From an uncultured Parafilimonas sp. (lineage in GTDB: Bacteria > Bacteroidota > Bacteroidia > Chitinophagales > Chitinophagaceae), in NCBI GenBank assembly GCA_903882935.1, contig CAIRZB010000003.1, forward strand, positions 1 to 64,000: a DNA stretch of 64,000 bases, in the 5' to 3' direction. Under the pieces are notes generated by a model. That model worked only from the letters and a program-made list of their open reading frames with translations, was not told the DNA's origin and did not search any database. The position numbers were made by a program, and so were the translations under genes. Shown here piece after piece: positions 36,317 through 45,434 of this stretch. Each line of letters opens with the position of its first letter. Positions within the stretch are counted from its first letter, which is position 1.

Positions 36317-38254
36317 TTATTTCCACACATAAATAAACAACGTGGCTAGCACGATAACACCTGCTAAAAAGTATAACGCATACCCCTGCACTTTGCCAGA
36401 CTGCATTTTTTTAATACCTCTTGATATAGCCACCGTACAAGTGCCGGTAAGGTTAACCAGCCCGTCAACGATGCTCCTGTCAAACCATGCGGCAAGTTTC
36501 CCTATTCCGTTAAAGAGTATCTTCTTTGTTATAAAGACATACACCTCGTCAATATAAAATTTGTGGTAGGCGGCCTTGTATAAACCGCCTATTGATGCTG
36601 CCACTCTTGCCGGCCTGTCACTGTCGGTTTTATACATCCACGTGGCTATAAAAATGCCAGCAAGGGCAAGGCCAACCGGCAGCAGGGAAAACTGTACGTG
36701 TACTGAGGATTCCAAACGGCTGCCATCCGATGTTACAAAATGCCCAAACGGTATAAAGCCCGCAGCAGCAGCCCCCACAGCCAACAGCACCAGCGGCAGC
36801 ACCATCACAAAACCACCCTCACCATGGCGGTGCGCGCTGTGGTTTTCATAAGGCTTGCCCCAAAATATACTAAAATACAGGCGGAACATATAAAAGGCTG
36901 TTAGGCCCGAGGTAACCAACGCTATATAGTAAATGGCGGTGTTGTGCTGGTAGGCAGCCAGCAGTATTTCTTCCTTGCTAAAAAAACCTGCAAAGGGGGG
37001 AATGCCGGCAATAGCCAGGCATGCAATTAAAAAGGTTATATGTGTGATGGGCAGCTGTTTACGTAGGCCGCCCATAGCTGCCATATCGTTGTTGTGCACA
37101 TAATGTATAACGGAACCCGCGCCCAAAAACAGCAATGCTTTAAACATGGCATGGGTAAAAAGGTGGAACATGGCTGCTGTGTAGCCTAAGCCCTGCTCGC
37201 CACCATAATTTGACACACCAAGGGCGAACATCATAAAACCGATTTGCGACATGGTTGAATAGGCCAGCACCCGTTTTATATCGGTTTGAGTACAAGCAAT
37301 CACTGCAGCGATAATCGCCGAAACCGCACCCACCCAGCCAACTATTTGTAACACACCCGGCGTAGCGATAGCAAACACCGGGAAAAGCCTTGCCACCAAA
37401 TAAACACCCGCTACCACCATTGTTGCGGCGTGTATAAGGGCGGAGACTGGGGTGGGGCCTTCCATGGCATCAGGCAGCCATATATGCAACGGGAACATGG
37501 CACTTTTGCCCGCACCACCAATAAACACCAACACCGCACCCCAGCTTAACGCTGAAATACCCATAAAACTGTAGGTGGCGGCTGTTTTAACCTCATTGGA
37601 CCCCGTTGCGGTAAGCCGTTGTATAAGTGTTGAAAAATCAAGCGTGTTAGCACAAAAAGAGAATATCAATATGCCAATCAAAAAACCGAGGTCGGCAAAA
37701 CGTGTAACTATAAACGCTTTTTTACAAGCTGCCACCGCACTTGGCCGGTTATAATAAAAGCCAATGAGCAGAAACGATGACACGCCCACGAGTTCCCAAA
37801 AAATATAGGTTTGGAAAATGTTTGAGGCCAGCACCAGCCCCAGCATGGAGAAGGTAAACAAACCCAGAAAGGCGAAGTATACGGGTAACCGCCCCTCCCC
37901 TTTCATGTAGCCAAGACTATAAATATGCACCATCAACGAAATAAAGGTTACCACCACCAGCATGATTACTGAAATTGGGTCAACCAAAAAACCGATGTTG
38001 ATGGACAGGCCATTGTAAAACTGCAGCCAAGTTATTTGCCAGGGTATACACTGATGGTACACCCCGCCGGTACTGCCATACACAAAAAAGTATTGGTATG
38101 CGGTATAAAGTGCCAACACGGCCGAAACCAACATCATCATTGTGGCCACAATACCGCCCCCCTTGTTGAACAGGCTTTTGCCAAACAACCCCAGCAGCAA
38201 AAAAGCCGCTAAGGGCAGCAACACAATTAATGCTATGATGGTTACATTGGGCAT
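36317..38254 (-). CDS. nuoL: NADH-quinone oxidoreductase subunit L
   Basis: A 645-residue membrane subunit, the distal antiporter-like unit with the long lateral helix. Motifs: FFWELVGVSSFLLIGFYYNR is represented by FQTYIFWELVGVSSFLL, then KSAMFPLHIWLPDAMEGPTPVSALIHAATMVVAG in segments, STMSQIGFMMFALG and IAGIPPFAGFFSKEEIL. The extra C-terminal helix region is present (YHKFYIDEVY). It follows nuoK by 4 bases. A 167-base gap with no gene separates it from nuoM. Confidence 0.97.
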   Translation of the reverse strand: MPNVTIIALIVLLPLAAFLLLGLFGKSLFNKGGGIVATMMMLVSAVLALYTAYQYFFVYGSTGGVYHQCIPWQITWLQFYNGLSINIGFLVDPISVIMLVVVTFISLMVHIYSLGYMKGEGRLPVYFAFLGLFTFSMLGLVLASNIFQTYIFWELVGVSSFLLIGFYYNRPSAVAACKKAFIVTRFADLGFLIGILIFSFCANTLDFSTLIQRLTATGSNEVKTAATYSFMGISALSWGAVLVFIGGAGKSAMFPLHIWLPDAMEGPTPVSALIHAATMVVAGVYLVARLFPVFAIATPGVLQIVGWVGAVSAIIAAVIACTQTDIKRVLAYSTMSQIGFMMFALGVSNYGGEQGLGYTAAMFHLFTHAMFKALLFLGAGSVIHYVHNNDMAAMGGLRKQLPITHITFLIACLAIAGIPPFAGFFSKEEILLAAYQHNTAIYYIALVTSGLTAFYMFRLYFSIFWGKPYENHSAHRHGEGGFVMVLPLVLLAVGAAAAGFIPFGHFVTSDGSRLESSVHVQFSLLPVGLALAGIFIATWMYKTDSDRPARVAASIGGLYKAAYHKFYIDEVYVFITKKILFNGIGKLAAWFDRSIVDGLVNLTGTCTVAISRGIKKMQSGKVQGYALYFLAGVIVLATLFIYVWK

Positions 38255-38258
38255 ATTG

Positions 38259-38573
38259 CTAATACTTTAAGTCCTCCGCGTCGTTTACGTCAATTGACTT
38301 ATGGTTACGGTACAAGTTTATTATAATGGCGATGGCCACGGCCGCTTCAGCCGCCGCGATGGCTATGATAAACAAGGCAAAAAACAAACCGTCCATTTTG
38401 CCGGGCCAAACGTATTTGTTGAATGCGATAAAATTCAGGTTAACGCTGTTCAACACCAGCTCAAGGCTCATGAGCATCGTTACCAAGTTACGCCTGGTAA
38501 AAAACCCATACACACCCATAAAAAACAAGGCGGTGCTGATGAATAGAATATGGTATAGCCCGGGTTGCATCAT
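38259..38573 (-). CDS. nuoK: NADH-quinone oxidoreductase subunit K
   Basis: A 104-residue, three-helix membrane protein. The Glu of helix 2 lies in LMSLELVLNSVNLNFIAF and the Glu of helix 3 in IAAAEAAVAIAIII, the usual buried carboxylates of the proton path. Its start overlaps the nuoJ stop by 4 bases (ATGA), so translation is coupled. Confidence 0.97.
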   Translation of the reverse strand: MMQPGLYHILFISTALFFMGVYGFFTRRNLVTMLMSLELVLNSVNLNFIAFNKYVWPGKMDGLFFALFIIAIAAAEAAVAIAIIINLYRNHKSIDVNDAEDLKY

Positions 38574-39091
38574 GTTGTTTCTGGTTTACTGCGTAAAGCA
38601 ATCACAATACAGCCCACCAAGGCGGCCAGCAACAGCATAGACACCACTTCAAACGGCAGGGCATAACCTCCATCGTTTGTACCGAGCATGCTTTTACCGA
38701 TGTCGGCAACGGTTACTGGACTAAGATCACTGTTGGCCTGGGTAAACTTGTGTTGAACAATCTGCACGATGGTTAGCGCAAAACCGCAAAACACGGCCAA
38801 GGCCGAAAAAACCTTTCTACCCAGCCGCTGCTTGGGCAACAGTTCGCCGGTTTGCTGCGTAAGAAATATGGAAAAAATGATCAACACAACGATACCGCCC
38901 ACATACACCACAATTTGTACTGCCGCAATAAACTGGTACTGCAGCCAAAAATATATACCGGCAATGCCTATTAAACTGAACAACAAATAGATGGCCGCAC
39001 GGAATATTTGCCGGGTGGTGACCGACAGCAGGCCGCCACCAAGCGTTTGCAAAGCCAGCAAATAAAACACTATGGTTGATCCGTTCATCAT
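38570..39091 (-). CDS. nuoJ: NADH-quinone oxidoreductase subunit J
   Basis: A 173-residue membrane protein with five helices. Recognisable are the conserved VQIVVYVGGIVVLIIFSIFL helix and FEVVSMLLLAALVGCIVI. It overlaps nuoI by 4 bases and nuoK by 4 bases. Confidence 0.95.
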   Translation of the reverse strand: MMNGSTIVFYLLALQTLGGGLLSVTTRQIFRAAIYLLFSLIGIAGIYFWLQYQFIAAVQIVVYVGGIVVLIIFSIFLTQQTGELLPKQRLGRKVFSALAVFCGFALTIVQIVQHKFTQANSDLSPVTVADIGKSMLGTNDGGYALPFEVVSMLLLAALVGCIVIALRSKPETT

Positions 39092-39564
39092 TCTACACCA
39101 TCCATTATTTTGGAACCGGGGTTATTTAAAATTTTTGTCAGCAGCCCCCTGTCAAACACACTGTGCTCAAAGGTTTGGGCCATTTTTATGGCATCCGAGG
39201 GGCAGGCCTGCACACACAGGTTGCACATCGTGCACAGCTCAAGGTGGTAGACGAGTTTGTCAATGGCCTTTTTCTTTTTGCCTTCGGGTTTAATGTCAAA
39301 TTTGGTTATTACTTTAATGGTACCGTTGGGGCATGCCAGCTCGCAGGCTGTGCAACCAGTACAGCGGTGTTCGTTCTTGTCATCGTGCGGCATTATCACC
39401 TCACCTTTAAACCGTTCTGGCAATACCAGCGTTTCGCGGTTGTCGGGGTATTGCTGGGTAATGATTTCTTTGTGGTGGGTAAAATAATACATCGTACGCC
39501 GCAGGCCTGTTGCCAACGAGCGTACCGCGCCCCAAACTTCTTGTATGTATTTTGTTATAAACAT
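39088..39564 (-). CDS. nuoI: NADH-quinone oxidoreductase subunit I (ferredoxin-like)
   Basis: A 158-residue protein with two 4Fe-4S motifs, CTGCTACELACP and CTMCNLCVQACP, that bind clusters N6a and N6b. The amphipathic N-terminus (IQEVWGAVRSLATGLRRT) attaches it to the membrane arm. In the absence of nuoE, nuoF and nuoG nearby, it and NuoB would be the visible electron-entry side of the complex. It is separated from nuoH by 137 bases containing a tandem repeat. Confidence 0.97.
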   Translation of the reverse strand: MFITKYIQEVWGAVRSLATGLRRTMYYFTHHKEIITQQYPDNRETLVLPERFKGEVIMPHDDKNEHRCTGCTACELACPNGTIKVITKFDIKPEGKKKKAIDKLVYHLELCTMCNLCVQACPSDAIKMAQTFEHSVFDRGLLTKILNNPGSKIMDGVE

Positions 39565-39586
39565 TTAATTATATCTCTCCCCTTAT

Positions 39587-39668
39587 CCGATAGGCTGCAC
39601 CCATCGCTATTGTATGTCACCCCTTCGCCGATGGGCTGCACCCATCGCTATTGTATGTCACCCCTTCG
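39587..39668. repeat. two tandem 41-bp units between nuoI and nuoH
   Basis: CCGATAGGCTGCACCCATCG... (39587-39627) is followed by an almost identical unit beginning CCGATGGGCTGCACCCATCG (39628-39668), with one difference seen. They sit in the only sizeable gap between nuoH and nuoI. They look like a recent duplication of an intergenic element; the words CCCATCG and CCCCTTCG also occur in other repeats of the window. Confidence 0.8.
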
Positions 39669-39700
39669 GGGCTATGTGCTTTCGGACATTCCTTGTTTCA

Positions 39701-40777
39701 TCAAAAATGCCAACCCAATATGGCCATGGCCGTTGTTACCAACAGGTTTACCATGCTAATGGGCAACAGGTATTTCCATTCCAGGTTCAACAATTGGTCA
39801 ATCCGCAAACGGGGAAATGTCCACCTAAACCACATAATCACAAATATCAACAGAAAAGTTTTGCCAAAAAACCAAAGGCTGGAGGGTATATAGTCCATCA
39901 CGTGGTTAAACCCCTGCCAATGCCCGATGTGAAAAGGCATCCACCCGCCCAAAAACAAGGTGGCCCCTACCGCGCAAACGATAAATACATTCACGTATTC
40001 CGCCAAAAAGAACAACGCAAACTTCATCCCCGAATACTCTGTGTGAAAGCCCGCCGTTAATTCCGATTCTGCCTCCGCTAAGTCAAATGGTGCACGGTTG
40101 GTTTCGGCAGTAACGGCGATAATAAAGGTAACAAAAGACACTACCATGGGTATGTGGCCTTTAAAAATCCACCACCCGTCTGCTTGGGACTTGATGATAT
40201 CCGACACCTGCAGGCTGCCCACCAGCACCACCACAGACAGCACCGACAGCCCGGCCGACAACTCGTAGCTTACTATTTGTGCCCCGCTGCGCATGGCACC
40301 CATCAATGAATATTTATTGTTGCTTGACCAACCCGCTATTAAAATACTGATGACCATGATAGATGATACGGCCGAAATATACAGCACGCCGATATTCAAA
40401 TCCCACAACTGTAAATCTTTGGCAAAAGCAATCGGTGCCATCAACAGCATGGCCACAATAATTGCGAGGAACGGTGCAAAGTTAAAAAGCAGCTTATCGG
40501 CACTGTTCGGCGTTAGGCCTTCCTTCACCAGCAGTTTTAGGGTATCTGCCAACGACTGTAATATCCCTTTGGGGCCAACCCTGTTGGGGCCTAAGCGAAT
40601 CTGCATCCAGGCAGATACTTTACGCTCCATCAATACCAGCACCAACCCCAGTACGGCGAAAAGCGTAATAACGGCAATGCCCGCCAGCACCATCTCAATG
40701 GTGAGCGATAGAGCCGGGTTAAACCGTTGGGTTAACCAAGCATCAATGCCAGTTGCTAATCCGCTAAAACTCCACAT
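39701..40777 (-). CDS. nuoH: NADH-quinone oxidoreductase subunit H
   Basis: A 358-residue membrane subunit with about eight helices, at the junction with the peripheral arm. Motifs: LVLMERKVSAWMQIRLGPNRVGPKG in segments, AEAESELTAGFHTEYSGMKF, RAPFDLAEAE and RWTFPRLRIDQLLNLEWKYL. It forms the quinone-binding region. It directly follows nuoD by 9 bases, leaving no room for nuoEFG, which often lie at this point. Confidence 0.97.
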   Translation of the reverse strand: MWSFSGLATGIDAWLTQRFNPALSLTIEMVLAGIAVITLFAVLGLVLVLMERKVSAWMQIRLGPNRVGPKGILQSLADTLKLLVKEGLTPNSADKLLFNFAPFLAIIVAMLLMAPIAFAKDLQLWDLNIGVLYISAVSSIMVISILIAGWSSNNKYSLMGAMRSGAQIVSYELSAGLSVLSVVVLVGSLQVSDIIKSQADGWWIFKGHIPMVVSFVTFIIAVTAETNRAPFDLAEAESELTAGFHTEYSGMKFALFFLAEYVNVFIVCAVGATLFLGGWMPFHIGHWQGFNHVMDYIPSSLWFFGKTFLLIFVIMWFRWTFPRLRIDQLLNLEWKYLLPISMVNLLVTTAMAILGWHF

Positions 40778-40786
40778 GGTATTTGT

Positions 40787-41902
40787 TTATCGGTCTATGT
40801 CAGGTATCACCAAATCAAGCGTGCCCATCATCGCCACCAAATCACCCAGTTTGCCGCCCCTTGCAATTCTATCCAATACCGACAGGTTAGAAAACCCCGG
40901 CGACCGGAATTTAATCCTATAAGGGGTGGTGCCGCCCTCACTCACAATGTAAACGCCTAACTCACCCCGCGCGGTTTCCACCCGCTGGTAAAACTCGCCC
41001 TTGGGCAATTTAAGTACGGCTTTTGTTTTGGCTTGAAAATCGCCCTCCGGAATACCGTCAATCAGCTGTTCTATTATCCGTATGCTTTGTTGCATTTCCC
41101 GTATACGCACCATGTAGCGCGATAAGGAATCGCCGCCGGTTTCCAATATTTCATCAAAATCTACCTGCCCATACACTTCGTAAGGGTAAAGTTTGCGTAT
41201 GTCGCAACTAACACCGCTGCCCCTGGCCGTTGGCCCCGTGCAACCGTACGAAATAGCGTCCTCCGGCGACAACACGCCCACATTTTTCATCCTGTTTTTA
41301 AAGATGATGTTGCCGGTCAGCAGCTCAGCATATTCACCAATCTTGTGTTTGTATTGCTGTATAAAGCTCTTTACCCTTGCTTGAAAATTAGGGTGCAGGT
41401 CCTGCATCACACCGCCGGGCATCATAAAGTTCATGGTAAGCCTTGCGCCGCAGGTTTCTTCCATAATATCGTTAATCGTTTCTCTTTCCCTAAACGCATG
41501 GAAGAAGGGCGTAAACGCGCCAATATCCATCGCCATCGCACCCCACCACAACTCGTGGGAGGCTATGCGGGTCAACTCATCCAACAGCACCCTTATCACC
41601 TGGGCCTTTGGCGGCACCTCCACCTGCAAGCCTTTTTCCACACACAAGGCACAGGCGTGGTTGTTAATATGCGCTGAGAGATAGTCCATCCGGCTGGTAA
41701 CATAAATAAACTGCCGGTAGCTAAGGCTCTCGCACATTTTTTCAATGGACCGATGGATGTACCCCAAGTGCGGCTCCACTTTTTTGATTGTTTCGCCGTT
41801 TAATGTTATCACCAAGTGCAAAACGCCATGGGTGGCAGGGTGTTGGGGCCCTACATTAACAATCAAATCCCCTTCCGGTGTTATGCCTTGTTCTTCAAAC
41901 AT
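40787..41902 (-). CDS. nuoD: NADH-quinone oxidoreductase subunit D
   Basis: A 371-residue 49-kDa-type subunit. The N-terminal VGPQHPATHGVLH, the central YLSAHINNHACALCVE, GCTGPTARGSG, RGELGVYIVSEGGTTPYR and the closing GTLDLVIPDIDR are all present. It lines the quinone site with NuoB. It is not fused to NuoC, which is a separate gene one base upstream. Confidence 0.97.
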   Translation of the reverse strand: MFEEQGITPEGDLIVNVGPQHPATHGVLHLVITLNGETIKKVEPHLGYIHRSIEKMCESLSYRQFIYVTSRMDYLSAHINNHACALCVEKGLQVEVPPKAQVIRVLLDELTRIASHELWWGAMAMDIGAFTPFFHAFRERETINDIMEETCGARLTMNFMMPGGVMQDLHPNFQARVKSFIQQYKHKIGEYAELLTGNIIFKNRMKNVGVLSPEDAISYGCTGPTARGSGVSCDIRKLYPYEVYGQVDFDEILETGGDSLSRYMVRIREMQQSIRIIEQLIDGIPEGDFQAKTKAVLKLPKGEFYQRVETARGELGVYIVSEGGTTPYRIKFRSPGFSNLSVLDRIARGGKLGDLVAMMGTLDLVIPDIDR

Positions 41903-41903
41903 A

Positions 41904-42362
41904 TTAAAGCCTTATCATATTTATCGGGTCTTCAAAATCTTTTCGCAAGGGGTTTTTACCCTCCCAACCATCGGGCAGTATCAGTAACCTAAGGTCGGGG
42001 TGGTGTATAAAATCAACCCCAAACAACTCATACACCTCCCGCTCGTGAAACTCGGCCGTGCGCCAAACAAACGACAGCGATTCCACGGCAGGTTTATCCC
42101 GGTCAAGCTTAACCTTTAATACCAAGCTGTGCCTGTATTTGGTGGATGTTAAGTGGTACACCATGGTTAGGTGTGTTTTCCAGTCGATGCAGGTTAGGCA
42201 AAAAAGGTAGTTGAAAAAAAGCGCATCATCATCGCGCAACCGCAAGGCCAAAGGCAGCAGTTCATCGGCCCCCAAGGTAAGGGTAGGCCACTCACCCCCT
42301 TCCTCAAAACTGGTGTTGGTAAGCAATTGGCTAATGTTGGCTCGCAATTCGTCGTTCAGCAT
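41904..42362 (-). CDS. nuoC: NADH-quinone oxidoreductase subunit C
   Basis: A 152-residue 30-kDa-type subunit: LTCIDWKTHLTMVYHLTST, RTAEFHEREVYELFGVDFIHHPDLRLLILPDGWEG in segments, NPLRKDF at the end. It lies 2 bases after nuoB and 1 base before nuoD. Confidence 0.96.
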   Translation of the reverse strand: MLNDELRANISQLLTNTSFEEGGEWPTLTLGADELLPLALRLRDDDALFFNYLFCLTCIDWKTHLTMVYHLTSTKYRHSLVLKVKLDRDKPAVESLSFVWRTAEFHEREVYELFGVDFIHHPDLRLLILPDGWEGKNPLRKDFEDPINMIRL

Positions 42363-42364
42363 AA

Positions 42365-42901
42365 TTATTCTTTACCCGTCTTAATCTGCTCCCTGGTTAA
42401 CCCGTTTTTTATTTTCTGCTGTAGGCTAATCAAGGCGTGTAGCAATGCCTCGGGCCTTGGCGGGCAGCCCGCCACATACACGTCTACCGGTATAATATGG
42501 TCGGCCCCTTTTACAACAGAATACGTGTTATAGAAAAATGGGCCGCCGCTAATGGCACAGGCACCCATGGCAATCACATACTTGGGGTCGGGCATTTGGT
42601 CGTACAGCCTTTTAAGCACCGGTGCCATCTTGTTTACGATGGTGCCTGCTATGATAATCACGTCGGCTTGCCTGGGGGAGGCCCTGGCCACCTCAAACCC
42701 AAACCGGGAAAAATCGTATTTGGCGGAAGCCACTGCCATCATTTCAATACCGCAGCAACTGGTGGCAAAGGTGAGCGGCCACAATGAGTTTGACCGTGCC
42801 CAATTAATTACGTCATCAAGCTTGCTAAGCACAATGCCGCCGCCGGGTGTTTCGTGCACCTGACCGGGAAACTGGCTTGCCGTATCGTTTACATGTGCCA
42901 T
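42365..42901 (-). CDS. nuoB: NADH-quinone oxidoreductase subunit B
   Basis: A 178-residue subunit that holds the terminal cluster N2. The tandem cysteines are in [15 protein letters not shown] and further ligands in [10 protein letters not shown] and [11 protein letters not shown]. Its length is normal. A 377-base gap separates it from nuoA. Confidence 0.97.
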   Translation of the reverse strand: MAHVNDTASQFPGQVHETPGGGIVLSKLDDVINWARSNSLWPLTFATSCCGIEMMAVASAKYDFSRFGFEVARASPRQADVIIIAGTIVNKMAPVLKRLYDQMPDPKYVIAMGACAISGGPFFYNTYSVVKGADHIIPVDVYVAGCPPRPEALLHALISLQQKIKNGLTREQIKTGKE

Positions 42902-43278
42902 GTTTTGCCTTTATTCTCTGGAACCTTGCCAAAAGGCACCAGCGTTAGTCATCAAAAAATTGGCTACAATCTCTATCTTATTGACGATCAATCTGTTGTC
43001 ATTTTCTTTTTGCCTTGATGCAAAAAGAAACAAAAAAATCAAGGCAAAGCCCGATCGCTCCGCGCGTCTTTGCCAAGCCATCCCCTCCCCAAATGTAGCA
43101 TCGCACTTGTTTACTTTTTATCAACCGGAGTGATGCTTAGTCAATGCTCGTTCATAGTTGTTCTACGGTCGCATCGTTAGTTTTTTCAAGTCCTAAACTA
43201 CCGCTTTTTAACTACATATTTGCCCTCATTTTTCAAGCAATCTCTTTTATTATCAAATAATGGCTAATGCCTGTGTAA
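42902..43278. other. nuoA-nuoB gap with overlapping hairpins
   Basis: No gene is supported in this 377-base gap, which is unusual inside a nuo operon. It contains TTTCTTTTTGC (43003-43013) pairing with GCAAAAAGAAA (43020-43030), and an alternative stem TTTGCCTTGAT (43009-43019) with ATCAAGGCAAA (about 43040-43050). The two stems share bases and cannot form together. The rest appears non-coding and may hold a second promoter. Confidence 0.5.
43003..43050. repeat. two mutually exclusive 11-bp stems
   Basis: TTTCTTTTTGC/GCAAAAAGAAA with loop CTTGAT and TTTGCCTTGAT/ATCAAGGCAAA overlap at 43009-43013. Such a switch-like fold could control transcription in the nuoA-nuoB gap, or the segment may be a dispersed intergenic element of this lineage. 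Confidence 0.5.
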
Positions 43279-43629
43279 TCACATCCACTTTAACGCACCT
43301 TTTTTATGCGCGTATAAAAAACCCATGAATATGATGAAGAAAAAGATCACGATTTCAATAAATGCCAGCCAGCCGGTGCTTTTTGCCACCACGGCCCAGG
43401 GGTATAGAAAAACAAGCTCCACATCAAACACCAAAAAAATAAGCGCAAAAAGGTAGTACCCAACGTTTAGCTGCACCATAGTCTTGCCCTGAGTGGGTAT
43501 ACCGCACTCGTAGGGCTGCCCCTTTTGTTTGTTCTTGGTGGCTTTTAGCAAAACTTTTGAAACAAGCACAGCAATGCCCGAGAAGGCAATGGCAGCAATA
43601 ATTAGCACAATCAGTGACGAAGGCCCCAT
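43279..43629 (-). CDS. nuoA: NADH-quinone oxidoreductase subunit A
   Basis: The ATG at 43629 gives a 116-residue subunit with three helices. Family marks: KGQPYECGIPTQG (the cysteine loop of NuoA) and YLFALIFLVFDVELVFLYPWAV, where the acidic residues sit in the second helix. A TTG at 43650 would add seven residues without homology. It is the first nuo gene of the operon. Confidence 0.95.
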   Translation of the reverse strand: MGPSSLIVLIIAAIAFSGIAVLVSKVLLKATKNKQKGQPYECGIPTQGKTMVQLNVGYYLFALIFLVFDVELVFLYPWAVVAKSTGWLAFIEIVIFFFIIFMGFLYAHKKGALKWM

Positions 43630-43647
43630 ACTACGATGGATTTGAAA

Positions 43648-43655
43648 CAAATATA
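43648..43655 (-). promoter_or_regulatory. -7 box upstream of nuoA
   Basis: The minus strand reads TATATTTG, a match to TAnnTTTG, 18 bases before the nuoA ATG. A TTG word lies upstream but at less than the usual spacing, so the promoter is only moderately supported. The leader would be very short. Confidence 0.35.
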
Positions 43656-43835
43656 AGTAATTACATCAACAACATTGTGCATGGAATTTTTGTAATAATA
43701 CCTAAAACCACGGTTGTTTTTTTGCCACCACAACCACACAAGCCCAACCACAGCCCTAAGGCAATGCCCGTTCGTTGGCCTTAACCGGCTGTATTTGCCC
43801 ATATTGCACTATTTTAGCCGCCACAATATTTGCAG

Positions 43836-45002
43836 ATGGACATATCCTACATACTGAACGAATACGGCGAAGACCGCGACGATTATTTCCGGGCCATTGC
43901 GCCGCCCATTATACAAACCAGCAATTTTGCCTTTAATAAGGTAGATGACCTGCGCAAAGGCTTTGAAGACGAGTACAGTACCTGGCTCTACAGCCGTGGC
44001 CTGAACCCCACGGTGGAAATATTGCGCAAAAAACTGGCCGCCTTGGATGGCGCTGAGGATTGCCTGGTATTTAACAGCGGCGCGGCAGCCATTTTTGCAT
44101 CAGTGCTGGCCAACGTTAAAAGCGGTGACCATATTGTTAGCGTTAAAGGGGTTTACAGCTGGGCCAAAAAAATGTTTGAGGAGATTCTGCCCAGGTTTAA
44201 TGTTACCCATACTTATATTGACGGCACTGACGTACAGAACTTTGCCGCCGCCACCCTGCCGAACACTACTGTGTACTATTTGGAAAGCCCCAATAGCTGG
44301 AGCTTTGAATTGCAGGATTTGAAAGCCGTTGCCCAATTGGCTAAACAACACAAAATTATTACCATTTGTGATAACAGCTACTGCACGCCTTTGTACCAAC
44401 GCCCCATTGAATACGGCATTGACCTAAGCCTGCAGTCTGCCACCAAATATATTGGCGGCCACAGCGACGTGGTAGCGGGGGTACTCAGCGGCAGCCGCAA
44501 AATGATTGAACGCATTTTTAACAGCGAGTACATGAACATTGGCAGCGGCATACAGCCATTTAATGCCTGGCTGTTGATACGTGGCCTGCGTACACTGCCT
44601 GCAAGGCTTAGCCGCATTACCCAAACCACCAACGAGGTTATTGCCTACCTGCAACAGCAGCCGTTGGTGGAGAAGGTGATTTTTCCGTTTGATGAAGCTT
44701 TCCCGCAGTATGCGCTGGCAAAACAACAGATGCAGGGTGCCTGCGGTTTGCTGACTTTTATTGTTAAAGCCAGCACCGTGGAAGAAACGGAACTGTTTTG
44801 CGAATCGCTGAAACATATATTAATGGCGGTTAGCTGGGGCGGGCATGAATCGCTGATTATACCGGGCAGCGCGGCGGTTAAGCGCGACGCATTTAGTGCC
44901 GCCAACGCCAACCACCGTATGATGCGCTTATACGTAGGGCTGGAAGAGGCTGACTATATCATAAACGACTTACAAAGGGGTTTTGCGGCCCTGCAGGGAT
45001 AA
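43836..45002 (+). CDS. Cys/Met metabolism PLP-dependent lyase (trans-sulfuration family)
   Basis: The ATG at 43836 gives 388 residues. It is a cystathionine gamma-synthase/lyase-type enzyme: SRGLNPTVEILRKKLAALDGAE, VFNSGAAAIFASVLANVKSGDH, DNSYCTPLYQRP with the PLP-binding Asp, and SLQSATKYIGGHSDVVAG with the Schiff-base Lys. The PLP-phosphate contacts are as in the family. Substrate (cystathionine, homoserine ester or methionine) cannot be told by eye; the SWGGHESLI loop is typical of gamma-lyases and synthases alike. The frame is open to a TTG six bases upstream. It is divergent from nuoA. Confidence 0.85.
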   Translation: MDISYILNEYGEDRDDYFRAIAPPIIQTSNFAFNKVDDLRKGFEDEYSTWLYSRGLNPTVEILRKKLAALDGAEDCLVFNSGAAAIFASVLANVKSGDHIVSVKGVYSWAKKMFEEILPRFNVTHTYIDGTDVQNFAAATLPNTTVYYLESPNSWSFELQDLKAVAQLAKQHKIITICDNSYCTPLYQRPIEYGIDLSLQSATKYIGGHSDVVAGVLSGSRKMIERIFNSEYMNIGSGIQPFNAWLLIRGLRTLPARLSRITQTTNEVIAYLQQQPLVEKVIFPFDEAFPQYALAKQQMQGACGLLTFIVKASTVEETELFCESLKHILMAVSWGGHESLIIPGSAAVKRDAFSAANANHRMMRLYVGLEEADYIINDLQRGFAALQG

Positions 45003-45083
45003 CGGCAAACAAATAAACTGCGCCAGACGGGCTTGCCATGTTAACTAAGAAACTGGGGCTGGCAAGCGCGGCTGCGCAAAACG

Positions 45084-45180
45084 TAAGTTCTGTTGCAAAA
45101 TACAGTTGCTTTCGGCAAAAAGTCAATGGTCGCCAAAGGCGACAGAATCTAGCTCCGGAACTGGAAGTTCCCGGAGAGCG
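45084..45180. repeat. hairpin repeat, copy 3 (decayed)
   Basis: The right half matches copies 1 and 2 well: CGCCAAAGGCGACAGAAT, then GGAACTGGAAGTTCC and GGAGAGCG. The left half is rearranged (TAAGTTCTGTTGCAAAAT, GTTGCTTTCGGCAA), so the long fold is only partly kept. Confidence 0.55.
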
Positions 45181-45422
45181 GGAAGAGCGGGGCGGCCCGG
45201 GGGTACACTCAAAGCTCCAAAAAGCAATACGGGTTAGTTGGCACGATTTTTACCCGGCACCCGCGCAGGCCTATTATGCTATTTATTGTTTTACATACAC
45301 CAATCAATACAACAAATCAGTTAAACAAGTCATGTAACAGTACACTACCCCCCTTAAATGCCTCATAAACCGCACGGTTTCCGCTCATCTAAAATATACC
45401 GTTTATAAAAACTGTTTTCGGT

Positions 45423-45430
45423 TACATTTG
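45423..45430 (+). promoter_or_regulatory. -7 box of the efflux operon
   Basis: TACATTTG matches TAnnTTTG and ends 4 bases before the ATG at 45435, implying a nearly leaderless transcript. The -33 region has GTTTATAAA at roughly the right distance, an imperfect match. Confidence 0.4.
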
Positions 45431-45434
45431 CCAC

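Larger units (their letters stand above)
45003..45434. other. intergenic region with decayed repeat
   Basis: Contains the decayed third copy of the hairpin repeat (about 45084-45180) and the promoter of the efflux operon at its right end. No gene is supported. Confidence 0.5.
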
